Assembly: GCA_017511205.1 (NCBI GenBank)
Contig: JAFWLE010000002.1
Span: 62,001-126,000, forward strand
Direction: 5' to 3'
DNA: 64,000 nucleotides
DNA from: Candidatus Saccharimonadota bacterium
Lineage (GTDB): Bacteria; Patescibacteriota; Saccharimonadia; Saccharimonadales; Saccharimonadaceae
Shown here: positions 17,565-24,837 of the stretch, in pieces
Position numbering within the stretch: position 1 is the first letter of the stretch
Layout: each line of letters opens with the position of its first letter
Made by a program: the position numbers and the translations under genes
The notes under the pieces: generated by a model
Told to the model about the DNA's origin: nothing
Databases searched by the model: none
The model's input: the letters and a program-made list of their open reading frames with translations, nothing else

Positions 17565-18095
17565 TTAAGCGTAGTAAATTGAGGTGCCCATATAATAATC
17601 TATAATGGGCTCCATTGTTTTTATCTGGCTCAAAGTGTCGAGAGTCATTAGTCTTTTCCTTAGAGCCACCAGCCTTGCAACTCCCATGAGCTGCTTCTGC
17701 CAAGGATACTCCATGAACATTTCGCTTGCATTTTCCACCTTCAAACGAGGCGAAAGCTGGGAGCTATATATACCCCTAGCTGCTAGCGCAAAATCATAGC
17801 GGAGTTTACGCTCCCTTTGATACAAGACATTTGCAACTGCTCCAGCCATATTGGGGCGATAAAACCCCTGGCCAGACTGGCTCAAAAGTTCAGATTTTAT
17901 CAGAGTCGCCTGAGATGAGTCGAGCTCATCCTTGGTAAACTTGAACTTCACTTTGCCCCTCTTAGCTTCTTTGTCAAAAGCCGCATCATGTAGAATATAC
18001 TTTACTATCACTTCTACACTATTATCAAGGTGAACCCTTGTGCGATACCACATATTTAATGGCATTGCCATCTCTGCTTTCTTTTCTTTTGCCAT
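17565..18095 (-). CDS. Orphan protein, 176 residues
   Basis: I do not recognise this protein. It is probably cytoplasmic, with no signal peptide and no membrane segment. It is mixed alpha/beta, with a Lys/Glu-rich start, two or three basic helices (YQRERKLRYDFALAARGIYSSQL; GVARLVALRKRLMTLDTLSQI) and an aromatic end (PIIDYYMGTSIYYA). It is transcribed alone from a consensus promoter (TTGACT-17-TATAAT, 18142-18170) and ends at its own terminator, the same arrangement as the orphan genes further right. Confidence 0.7.
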   Translation of the reverse strand: MAKEKKAEMAMPLNMWYRTRVHLDNSVEVIVKYILHDAAFDKEAKRGKVKFKFTKDELDSSQATLIKSELLSQSGQGFYRPNMAGAVANVLYQRERKLRYDFALAARGIYSSQLSPRLKVENASEMFMEYPWQKQLMGVARLVALRKRLMTLDTLSQIKTMEPIIDYYMGTSIYYA

Positions 18096-18141
18096 ACTCT
18101 TCCTCCTAAGGTTCTTTGTTTATGCAACAACTAATACCTTA

Positions 18142-18170
18142 ATTATAGCACAGAATACCAAAAAAGTCAA
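18142..18170 (-). promoter_or_regulatory. Promoter of the 176-residue orphan gene
   Basis: Minus strand TTGACT (18165-18170), 17-bp spacer ending TGTGC, TATAAT (18142-18147). Confidence 0.7.
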
Positions 18171-18195
18171 GCTTAAAACCATAAAATCGATTCAT

Positions 18196-18222
18196 GAAAA
18201 AGCCCCCAGTTCTCTGGAGGCT
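18196..18222 (-). terminator. Terminator of lipoprotein gene 1
   Basis: Minus strand GCCTCCAG-AGAA-CTGGGGGC followed by TTTTT. A second hairpin (TCTAGAATG/CATTCTAGA) overlaps the stop codon. Confidence 0.85.
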
Positions 18223-18234
18223 ATCTAGAATGAT

Positions 18235-18903
18235 TCATTCTAGAGCATCAGCAGTAAAATCAGATTGCTTGGCGTTTTTAGTCACCTGGATAACCTTTGG
18301 TTGAGCAAAGGAAGTATTGCCTATCCCATAACCTGATGCGTCAGCCGGAACAATGGTAGCACCCTCTGCTATAGTAAAATACATTCTCCCCTCAGAGAGA
18401 TAGTCCCATTTTCCGTCGTTTTCGACATCGCAAACCGAAACAGTGCGCTTCTCATCTAGCCCTGGAGTAGACCACTTCAATATTACGCTCTCCACAGTGA
18501 GATGAACGAAAGATGATTCGGCCTTAATTACTTCATCTGAGGTAACTAATGCATAAAGGATTTGATTAACGACTAACATTTTCCAGACGTCATCCGAGTC
18601 CACCATGCGAAAGCTGTAAATATCCTCTAGGATAATAGTTTCACCTTCATCAGTTTTGAGCTTAAAGCTGACCGAGGTCAGCTTGCATTCGTCAATAGTA
18701 TCCTCGATCAAATCTGCTGCCCGGTAAACCGAATCCCAGAAGTCTTCATCTCTGATTCTATCTTGTATAATCTTGACTTCGCCTTCTGTCTCAAAAGCTA
18801 CTCTCGCCAGATTAACCGAAGTGAGATCCTTATCTTCCCTTATGATACAGCCAGTTAGCACCATACTTAGAACTATCGCCATGATTACTGCTATTTTCTT
18901 CAT
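18235..18903 (-). CDS. Predicted lipoprotein, paralogue 1
   Basis: A 222-residue predicted lipoprotein. MKKIAVIMAIVLSMVLTGC is a signal sequence with lipobox LTGC (Cys19); the start at 18903 follows the SD GGAGGGGGG. The mature part is acidic and beta-rich. It is clearly related to the protein at 21453-22136: shared blocks are the DEDFWDSVYRAADLIEDT / DELFWNSTDTARILIEKT helix, FKLKTDEGETIILEDIYS / FRLETPNGETILLEDSYG, and CDVENDGKWDYLSEG / CDLSGDGQWDYVTEG. The latter resembles a calcium-binding-loop-like DxDGxWD. Function is unknown. The promoter is TTGATT-17-TATAAT (18950-18978). Confidence 0.75.
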   Translation of the reverse strand: MKKIAVIMAIVLSMVLTGCIIREDKDLTSVNLARVAFETEGEVKIIQDRIRDEDFWDSVYRAADLIEDTIDECKLTSVSFKLKTDEGETIILEDIYSFRMVDSDDVWKMLVVNQILYALVTSDEVIKAESSFVHLTVESVILKWSTPGLDEKRTVSVCDVENDGKWDYLSEGRMYFTIAEGATIVPADASGYGIGNTSFAQPKVIQVTKNAKQSDFTADALE

Positions 18904-19035
18904 TCCCCCCTCCTTTCTAAAATACCTTGGGAAAACCAACTAAAGAGGCATTATACTCCATAATTCCCTATTAATCAAGGGTAGATTGTGAAAAAAAATG
19001 AAAATCAGCCTGTGGAAAACTTTCTCTAAAAAAGC

Positions 19036-19063
19036 TTGACATAGAAAAGAAAGATGCTAAAAT
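19036..19063 (+). promoter_or_regulatory. Promoter of the repeat adhesin gene
   Basis: TTGACA (19036-19041), 16-bp spacer, TAAAAT (19058-19063). Confidence 0.65.
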
Positions 19064-19109
19064 GATAAGCATAATAGGTTATACAAAAATAAACAAGGAA
19101 AACAAACAA

Positions 19110-21347
19110 ATGAGAAAACAATATCACAAGCTACTATATGCGCTAGTCCCGCTACTATCCATATGTGCTATTGCTATGGGTAATATTTTTGCCGCAAGCG
19201 AGCCATATAACATTGCCTACAGTGGCGGGAGCGAACTAAAAAATGTTGTAATTGAAAACGAAAGTTTAATCAATTCTTTTACTCCATTGGTAGCAAGGAG
19301 CGAAGGGGTTACTATAACGCCAACTGGTAACAAATGGATTGGAACTTCAAGTAGTAATAAGAGGTGGAAAAAACCTAACAGTACTGTTGGATGCGAATCT
19401 ACCTATGCCCTAGAGTTTAGTTATAATGATATAACTAATGTAATTAATCAAGGGTATAAAGTATCAGGTACTTATTACGATATGTATGTAACGTTTAAAG
19501 ACGTTAAGTTCAGTGGTTTTAGTAGTGCCGCCGACAAGAGCAAAAATTTTACAATTACTATTGTGCCTGGCAGTGCCACTCTTGGTGTAGGGTACCAATT
19601 ATATAACGATGCAGCATGTACTAATAAAGTAGGTGATTATACTCATCTAGACACTGAAGACACCTATAAGATATTTATTGAAACAGAGATTGTACTTAAA
19701 AAACGTAATCAAGCTACTAATTTTAGTGCAGAAGGAATCTACTTTAGGCTTTCGGATATAGATGCCGCACAATCTTACAAGATATTAAACTCCGGTAATG
19801 AATTAACCGCAAAAGATGGTAGTGGCAACGGTAAAATGTACGCAAAAAGTCTTTCAGCACTAAGCCCGAGCAGTGGCAGCCTAAAAAATATGTTTAACGA
19901 TGGGTATGTCTATTCTCAGTATAGCGGTGCAAATTACGTGAATTGCCAAGCAGATGAAACGAACGGGTGTACAGATGCTAATATCTATGTCCCTCTCACT
20001 ACTACTACTCAATCTAATGGCCTACAATTTGTCTTTGGTTTTGCTAACGCAGCTGGTAGCGGTATCGAATTTTTCGCCAAACAATTGAAGGTGAATTATG
20101 CCTCTGATACTAATGGCAGAATTACCGGTATAGTTTCAGAAGATGTTATTTCTGGTAGTCATCCAACTGGCTCCACCCAAGAACCAAGCACTGGCTACGA
20201 GTTTAAATGCTGGACTGCAGATGTTGACGTCACTTTGTCTAGTAATAACGCAGTGATTCCAAGTGGAAATTGTATGACTGATGCACAAGTAGAAGATGTA
20301 AAGATTTTGGAAGATACCACATTTACCGCCATACATCAAGCTATTCCAGCTCCAACTCAATTGACTGTAAATTATGCTTCAGATGGATATGGTAGGATTA
20401 CCGGTAAAACCACTGAAAGTGTTCAAGAAAATGGCAATCCAACTGGCTCCACTCAGGAACCAAATGACGGCTACAGATTTACCTGTTGGAAAGCTAACGT
20501 CGCTGTGACTTTAACAAGCGGTGAAAGCAAAGCTGCCAATACTTGCCTTACTGATGCAGAAGTGAAGAAGGTCATCGTTACTCAGGCTATTACCTTCACT
20601 GCATATCACGAGGCTATTCCAGTTCCAACTCAATTGACTGTAAATTATGCTTCAGATGGATATGGTAGGATTACCGGTAAAACCACTGAAAGTGTTCAAG
20701 AAAATGGTCAACCAACTGGTTCCACTCAGACTCCAAACGACGGCTACAGATTTACCTGTTGGAAAGCTAACGTCGCTGTGACTTTAACAAGCGGTGAAAG
20801 CAAAGCTGCCAATACTTGCCTTACTGATGCAGAAGTGAAGAAGGTCATCGTTACTCAGGCTATCACCTTCACTGCGTATCACGAAGCTATCCCAACCCCT
20901 ACTCCAACTCAATATAATGTAACCTATATATCTGATGAAAATGGCGAAATTACCGGTATTAATTCAGAAACTGTGGAAGAAAACAACAATCCATCTGGTT
21001 CTACTCAAAAACCAAATGATGGCTACGAATTTGTCTGTTGGGTAGCAAACGTTGCAGTTACTTTAACTGATGGCGAAACGAAAAAGGTTGATGATTGTCT
21101 TACCGATGCAGAAGTGAAGAAGGTTGTAGTAACCCAAGATATCGAGTTTACCGCACTTCACTTGGCTATTCCAGCTGATGAAGAGCCAGAAGAAGAGTCT
21201 TATCCTATGGCTACACCAGAAACTGGTGCTAGCACCGGAGAAATCAACGCCGTAGTTCTGCCTGTTTCTGTCCTTAGTATTATAAGCGTAGTCATCATCT
21301 CAATTTTGCCACGCTTATTCCATAAAAAAGTAAGCTTCAAAAAATAG
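19110..21347 (+). CDS. Repeat-containing surface protein with sorting-like C-terminus
   Basis: A 745-residue predicted adhesin. The start at 19110 (MRKQYHKLLYALVPLLSICAIAMGNIFAAS) gives a clean signal peptide, and the longer frame runs into the promoter. The N-terminal ~300 residues are unrecognised. Four tandem repeats of about 93 residues follow (from 20092, 20353, 20632 and 20917 on the DNA), each reading like VNYASDGYGRITG ... GSTQEPNDGYRFTCWKANVAVTL ... CLTDAEVKKVIVTQAITFTA. Each has a conserved Cys pair. The C-terminus has TPETGA, a 20-residue membrane segment and KKVSFKK, the layout of an LPxTG-like sorting signal. No sortase is in the window. It is flanked by two paralogous lipoproteins on the other strand. 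Confidence 0.75.
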   Translation: MRKQYHKLLYALVPLLSICAIAMGNIFAASEPYNIAYSGGSELKNVVIENESLINSFTPLVARSEGVTITPTGNKWIGTSSSNKRWKKPNSTVGCESTYALEFSYNDITNVINQGYKVSGTYYDMYVTFKDVKFSGFSSAADKSKNFTITIVPGSATLGVGYQLYNDAACTNKVGDYTHLDTEDTYKIFIETEIVLKKRNQATNFSAEGIYFRLSDIDAAQSYKILNSGNELTAKDGSGNGKMYAKSLSALSPSSGSLKNMFNDGYVYSQYSGANYVNCQADETNGCTDANIYVPLTTTTQSNGLQFVFGFANAAGSGIEFFAKQLKVNYASDTNGRITGIVSEDVISGSHPTGSTQEPSTGYEFKCWTADVDVTLSSNNAVIPSGNCMTDAQVEDVKILEDTTFTAIHQAIPAPTQLTVNYASDGYGRITGKTTESVQENGNPTGSTQEPNDGYRFTCWKANVAVTLTSGESKAANTCLTDAEVKKVIVTQAITFTAYHEAIPVPTQLTVNYASDGYGRITGKTTESVQENGQPTGSTQTPNDGYRFTCWKANVAVTLTSGESKAANTCLTDAEVKKVIVTQAITFTAYHEAIPTPTPTQYNVTYISDENGEITGINSETVEENNNPSGSTQKPNDGYEFVCWVANVAVTLTDGETKKVDDCLTDAEVKKVVVTQDIEFTALHLAIPADEEPEEESYPMATPETGASTGEINAVVLPVSVLSIISVVIISILPRLFHKKVSFKK
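20344..20901 (+). repeat. Two near-identical 279-bp tandem repeats within the adhesin gene
   Basis: Units 20344-20622 and 20623-20901 differ at only a few bases; the outer two repeat units of the gene are more diverged. Such identity implies recent duplication or gene conversion, so copy number may vary between strains. Confidence 0.8.
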
Positions 21348-21363
21348 CCCGGTATAACCCAAA

Positions 21364-21397
21364 ATGAACTGGTCGAAAACACCAGTTCATTTTTTTC
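21364..21397 (+). terminator. Terminator of the adhesin gene
   Basis: ATGAACTGGT / ACCAGTTCAT stem followed by TTTTTTT. Confidence 0.92.
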
Positions 21398-21400
21398 TCA

Positions 21401-21432
21401 AATAAAAAGCTCCCGACTGATTGTCGGGAGCT
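21401..21432 (-). terminator. Terminator of lipoprotein gene 2
   Basis: AGCTCCCGAC / GTCGGGAGCT stem, with TTTTT on the minus strand. Confidence 0.9.
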
Positions 21433-21452
21433 GACAAAGGTTATAATTTATC

Positions 21453-22136
21453 TTAGCCCTCTTCGAGAGCCAATTCGGCTAGCTTGCTAAAGGTCAAATC
21501 CTCCTCTATTTCAACAAGCTTTGTTCTCCGTATTTCTATTTGATCAATACCGAGTGGGTTACCTTTCTCGTCCTTCATCCCAATGGCTGGGCCTTCAGCG
21601 AAAAAGATTTTACCCTCAGTGACATAATCCCACTGGCCATCACCAGAGAGATCGCAAACGCTGAAAATCCTCCTTTCCCTGTCTACGATATTTTGCCACT
21701 TTATTATTACTCCGGTAACCTCTAAAGATTTACCGTTTTTATGGGCTTCAACTACGGGCTTTGAGGATGCCAACACTAAAATAGCGTCCCCTGAAATCAT
21801 TTTACGCCATACATCATTGATGTAAAAAAGCTCGTTACCATAGGAGTCCTCCAAGAGAATTGTTTCCCCATTAGGGGTTTCCAATCTAAAACCTATGCTG
21901 AAAGGTGTTCGCCTTTCTAGGGTTTTTTCTATCAGGATCCTAGCGGTATCCGTAGAGTTCCAGAAGAGTTCATCCGAGCTTTCTGCTCTAATCTCCTCCA
22001 GTTCACTCTCGACCTCATATGCGGTGTCGGAAAGGTCATTAGTGACCCTTGACTCCGTTGTTCCGTTGTTACATCCAGTAAGAATAACCATTACGGCTAA
22101 CATAGTGATAACTAAAAAAACCATTCCTTTTCTCAT
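21453..22136 (-). CDS. Predicted lipoprotein, paralogue 2
   Basis: A 227-residue predicted lipoprotein: MRKGMVFLVITMLAVMVILTGC is a signal sequence with lipobox LTGC (Cys22). The mature part aligns along its length with the protein at 18235-18903, including the GDGQWDYVTEGKIFF block. It is transcribed alone from TTTACT-17-TATAAT (about 22277-22305) with a long leader of about 135 nt. The two paralogues bracket the adhesin gene, which suggests that the three act together at the surface, although the lipoproteins are transcribed on the opposite strand. Confidence 0.75.
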   Translation of the reverse strand: MRKGMVFLVITMLAVMVILTGCNNGTTESRVTNDLSDTAYEVESELEEIRAESSDELFWNSTDTARILIEKTLERRTPFSIGFRLETPNGETILLEDSYGNELFYINDVWRKMISGDAILVLASSKPVVEAHKNGKSLEVTGVIIKWQNIVDRERRIFSVCDLSGDGQWDYVTEGKIFFAEGPAIGMKDEKGNPLGIDQIEIRRTKLVEIEEDLTFSKLAELALEEG

Positions 22137-22350
22137 TTTCCTTCTCCTTTGATTCCTCTACATTTTTACGTTCATTTATCTACAATCCTGCCATGTTAGG
22201 ATAAAAGTGAATTCAGGGCATATTACAGCCAGCCAGTTTTAACCTTCGATCTATGTAAAACACAGATATACTCTATATTATAGCATACTTTTGACAAAAA
22301 GTAAAGTATAAGCCTTAAATCTTTAAGTTTCATAAATAATTAGAAATAAA

Positions 22351-22371
22351 AAACCCGCTTATAGCGGGTTT
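22351..22371 (-). terminator. Terminator of the 120-residue orphan gene
   Basis: Minus strand AACCCGC-TATAA-GCGGGTT followed by TTTTT. Confidence 0.88.
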
Positions 22372-22385
22372 ATACATAGCGCTGA

Positions 22386-22748
22386 TTAATATTCACATGG
22401 AGGAATGACCTCGATTCGAGCTGATTTCATATATCCGAATTCTCCGTCATCCATCCTTACTCCGTAGTAATGATCGATATCTCGCCGAATTTCGACGATT
22501 TCTCCCCTGCCAGGGCTTACTACTCCAGGGCAAATATAACCGATGATGTCTCCCTTGACCTCTACTCTATCTCCAAGGAGATAATATTTATTCACGCCAA
22601 GAGGACCTTCCTCAATCACGCCGACCGGAGTGGCTTTATCGTCATTAGTAACGATCAGCTTGTGATTTGATATCTTGCAAGGCTCAATCTTGAAGCCAGC
22701 TTCTCTTAAATCACCTTTTTCAATTAAAGTACGACTTAATTCTTTCAT
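22386..22748 (-). CDS. Orphan protein, 120 residues, beta-rich
   Basis: I do not recognise this protein. The C-terminal two thirds look like one or two small beta-barrels (KYYLLGDRVEVKGDIIGYICPGVVSPGRGEIVEIRRDIDHYYGVRMDDGEFGYMKSARIEVI), similar in texture to SH3 or KOW-like modules, which is inference only. It is monocistronic from a near-perfect promoter, TTGACA-17-TATAAT (22819-22847), with its own terminator. Confidence 0.7.
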   Translation of the reverse strand: MKELSRTLIEKGDLREAGFKIEPCKISNHKLIVTNDDKATPVGVIEEGPLGVNKYYLLGDRVEVKGDIIGYICPGVVSPGRGEIVEIRRDIDHYYGVRMDDGEFGYMKSARIEVIPPCEY

Positions 22749-22818
22749 TGCAACTCCTTTCCCTCCATAGAGCCAACACCTATAAAATGTTCCTATTGAA
22801 CAAATTAAGTATACCTAT

Positions 22819-22847
22819 ATTATACACCAAAACTTGCAAAATGTCAA
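22819..22847 (-). promoter_or_regulatory. Promoter of the 120-residue orphan gene
   Basis: Minus strand TTGACA (22842-22847), 17-bp spacer, TATAAT (22819-22824). Confidence 0.75.
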
Positions 22848-22865
22848 GTTGGAGGAGCCATTTTT

Positions 22866-22895
22866 ATAAAAAAAGCCCTGAATAAAATTCAGGGG
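22866..22895 (-). terminator. Terminator of the csx3-like transcript
   Basis: Minus strand CCCTGAAT-TTT-ATTCAGGG followed by CTTTTTTT. Confidence 0.92.
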
Positions 22896-23050
22896 GTTAT
22901 TGGTTACCGTCCCTTATGGTTTTAATGCCCGTAAGTACATTACTTCGGCCGAGGCCGAAGGGTTATAGGTCACCGCCCCCTGCAAAATGCAGGCGATCCT
23001 CAATGGAGGCTGTATTCAATTGTTATGGCCGAGGGCCGGCGGCTACAGGA
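22896..23050 (-). other. Structured 3' region of the csx3-like transcript
   Basis: About 150 nt between the stop codon and the terminator fold into several hairpins, including CTTCGGCC/GGCCGAAG and CCTGCA/TGCAGG. A hairpin (CTACAGGA / TCCTGTAG) contains the last codons and the TAG stop itself. Two similar stretches, GCGGTGACCTATAACCC and ACGGTAACCAATAACCC, occur in the same orientation. It may be a stabilising 3' end or a processed small RNA. Confidence 0.5.
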
Positions 23051-23351
23051 GGTCTCCCGTCCTGTAGTCGGCACTGTGTGACACCGCGACTACATAGTGT
23101 CCGAGCTTAGGGTCAAAGACCGCTACAGCTGGGCATATATGCAGCAACGCATGTGCCAGAACAAATGCCACCGGCAGGGAGGCCGGTCCGTTGAGCAGGC
23201 AGGTTTTACCCATTACCTGCTGCGAGACAGCTTCGATCGCCTTCTCGGCGTCTTTGACTATCTCGTCGTTTCCTGCAGGCTCGCCAAAGCCTATCTTGAG
23301 AGTTACAGTTGATTCTGTGGTTTCTGCTACGCTGACATTGTACTTTGCCAT
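23043..23351 (-). CDS. csx3-like: Csx3-like protein (CRISPR ring-nuclease family) without a CRISPR locus
   Basis: A 102-residue protein whose C-terminal half matches the Csx3 pattern: a GPASLPVAFVLAHALLH helix, then the strand and turn VAVFDPKLGHYVVAVSHSADYRTGDLL. In Csx3, known as a cyclic tetra-adenylate (cA4) ring nuclease (Crn3), conserved His, Asp, Arg/Lys and His residues serve catalysis or binding. Counterparts here are His71, Asp80, Lys82 and His92, and the His-to-Asp spacing of nine agrees with what I recall of the family. The N-terminal ~40 residues are less typical. Base composition is visibly more GC-rich than the neighbours, suggesting transfer. No cas gene or array is in the window. 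It shares its promoter module and operator with the giant RNA at 30106-31151. Confidence 0.68.
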   Translation of the reverse strand: MAKYNVSVAETTESTVTLKIGFGEPAGNDEIVKDAEKAIEAVSQQVMGKTCLLNGPASLPVAFVLAHALLHICPAVAVFDPKLGHYVVAVSHSADYRTGDLL

Positions 23352-23408
23352 ATCTCTTCCTCCTCCTCTTGATTCTTCTGCTAAGGTTCATTATTTCTAA
23401 CTGTCCTA

Positions 23409-23437
23409 AGTATACAATATTCTTGACAAAAAGTAAA
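23409..23437 (-). promoter_or_regulatory. Promoter of the csx3-like gene (shared module, copy 1)
   Basis: Minus strand TTTACT (23432-23437), 17-bp spacer, TATACT (23409-23414). The stretch from 23401 to about 23440 is nearly identical to the promoter of the giant RNA. Confidence 0.8.
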
Positions 23438-23486
23438 TATAATATCAACACTATATATAATAACAGGGGTAAAAACACTAAATAAA

Positions 23487-23505
23487 TGTAAATACTGCTT
23501 TTACA
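23487..23505. promoter_or_regulatory. Operator TGTAAA-N7-TTTACA, copy 1
   Basis: A perfect 6-bp inverted repeat with a 7-bp spacer, about 85 bp upstream of the predicted transcription start of the csx3-like gene; the same spacing is found at two other loci. Confidence 0.75.
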
Positions 23506-23522
23506 AAACGCCTCGGGAGCTA

Positions 23523-23552
23523 AAAAAACGCCCCAGCAGGCTGCTGAGGCAT
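23523..23552 (-). terminator. Terminator of the two-gene orphan operon
   Basis: Minus strand GCCTCAGCAG-CC-TGCTGGGGC followed by GTTTTTTT. Confidence 0.88.
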
Positions 23553-23592
23553 TCGTTTCCTTAAAAACACTCATTAGTGCCTCCTTATATCC

Positions 23593-24018
23593 TTATATTC
23601 CATTACATTCCCAAAACGCATCTATTGATCCGTATTCGTCGCAACATTCCTCTATCATCATATTGGTAAGTTCTATATCGCTAAACTCATATTCCCCTTC
23701 TTCTCCTATCTCTTCATACCAATCCTCTGGCCAAAACCAAGGATGTCCATATATCTCTCTAGCAACTCTCTTTCTTCTTAAATACTCGCGGCATCCATCT
23801 GGTGAAATATGTGTCAATTTGCGCTTCGGCTCAACTACAAATTTCCTCTCTAATTCCGCTTCGAGCGCATTTTCTATATCCTTTATATCATCCTCCGTTA
23901 GATCCTGCGGCTTAAAACAACGAAATCTAGTGTAAAGCCTCTGTCTCATATGTCCGATAATATACTTATGAAATAACTTCTCTGTTTTCTGATTCTTAAA
24001 ACTATACTCTTTGTTCAC
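23593..24018 (-). CDS. Orphan protein, 141 residues
   Basis: I do not recognise this protein. It is charged and probably cytoplasmic. The middle has EDDIKDIENALEAELERKFVVEPKRKLTHISPDGCREYLRRKRVAREIYGHPWFWPEDWYEEIGEEGEYEF, a helical basic region followed by an aromatic acidic segment. It is probably the second gene of an operon with 24176-24538, since no strong promoter separates them; a lone TATAAT near 24042 could be internal. The SD AGGAGGTGA precedes the GTG/ATG region at the start. Confidence 0.65.
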   Translation of the reverse strand: MNKEYSFKNQKTEKLFHKYIIGHMRQRLYTRFRCFKPQDLTEDDIKDIENALEAELERKFVVEPKRKLTHISPDGCREYLRRKRVAREIYGHPWFWPEDWYEEIGEEGEYEFSDIELTNMMIEECCDEYGSIDAFWECNGI

Positions 24019-24175
24019 TACACATCACCTCCTGAGTGTTTCAAATTATAAATGTACTTTCTGCACTTTGCCTTTTTAGGTCGGCAAATCAGCTTAGCAG
24101 TAGCTCCTATAGTCTTAATGTCTATAGGTACATTCTCTCCGAGAAGGGGGTAATTACCCAGTATTCAATTGTGAT

Positions 24176-24538
24176 CTAGTAATCGCAAAGATGAGCCTTA
24201 GACCATCTCCCGCTGTACTCCAAATGATATTCAGAGTCAAGTGGGGTAATCGTGTCCTTGAAATTGTTAGGACGGATAGATCCCATGCCGTCGGCTTCAT
24301 ATATTGCTACTTCTGTAGTTTCGCCTCGAATCAATTCCCGATCTTTCTCAAGATCATAGAAGTATTCATCATCTTGATGTCTCAGGAATCTTCTCCTAGA
24401 CTCGAATTCGACAAATCCACAAGTCTTTGTCAAATAATCAGCAAAAGCATCGATATCCCGATCGGATATCGTCCCTACAAAACTAGTGTAAGGAAATTCG
24501 CCATCAGTATATGCTCCTATACGTACTTCGTAAATCAA
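24176..24538 (-). CDS. Orphan protein, 120 residues
   Basis: I do not recognise this protein. It begins MIYEVRIGAYTDGEFPYTSFVGTISDRDIDAFADYLTKTCGFVEFESRRRF, an alternating strand-helix pattern of a small alpha/beta domain, and ends with LDSEYHLEYSGRWSKAHLCDY. The start codon is TTG, supported by the SD AAAGGAGG ten bases upstream and by homology-free but stop-limited upstream sequence. The promoter lies 150 bp upstream (24685-24713), leaving a long leader. Confidence 0.62.
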   Translation of the reverse strand: MIYEVRIGAYTDGEFPYTSFVGTISDRDIDAFADYLTKTCGFVEFESRRRFLRHQDDEYFYDLEKDRELIRGETTEVAIYEADGMGSIRPNNFKDTITPLDSEYHLEYSGRWSKAHLCDY

Positions 24539-24684
24539 AAAGTTAATACCTCCTTTAAAAACCTCTCAAAACAAACAAAATATAATATATAATAAACACC
24601 AGATAAATCTGATGGGGACTAGAATTAAGGCTTCCTCCTTTCGGATTATTAATCTGCATGAGCATTCTGTATGCAAACTTATGT

Positions 24685-24713
24685 ATTATATCATATTACG
24701 ATAAATAAGTCAA
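24685..24713 (-). promoter_or_regulatory. Promoter of the two-gene orphan operon
   Basis: Minus strand TTGACT (24708-24713), 17-bp spacer, TATAAT (24685-24690), giving a leader of about 140 nt with a second SD-like AAAGGAGG and no clear upstream ORF. Confidence 0.7.
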
Positions 24714-24765
24714 TAATAATAACATGAAAAGATATATTATTAAAAATCTTTCAGAATAAAAAAGA

Positions 24766-24794
24766 TTGACAGGTACGAAAAAATAATATAATAT
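24766..24794 (+). promoter_or_regulatory. Promoter of the acidic 537-residue protein gene
   Basis: TTGACA (24766-24771) with TAATAT at a 17-bp spacing (24789-24794), or TATAAT at 15 bp (24787-24792). Confidence 0.5.
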
Positions 24795-24837
24795 AAAGAT
24801 AAGCGTGATATTATTTTTACAAGAAAGGTAAAATCAA

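Noticed and set aside
23427-23445. Plus-strand promoter TTGACAAAAAGTAAATATAAT in the shared module
   Set aside because: The spacing between TTGACA and TATAAT is only 9 bp, while the minus-strand reading has perfect 17-bp spacing and points to real units.
22896-23600. CRISPR array associated with the csx3-like gene
   Set aside because: No regularly spaced direct repeats are present here or elsewhere in the window; the similarities seen are promoter modules and hairpins.
24019-24175. A gene in the gap between the two orphan genes
   Set aside because: No ORF with a ribosome site is visible; it holds only leader sequence and weak hairpins.
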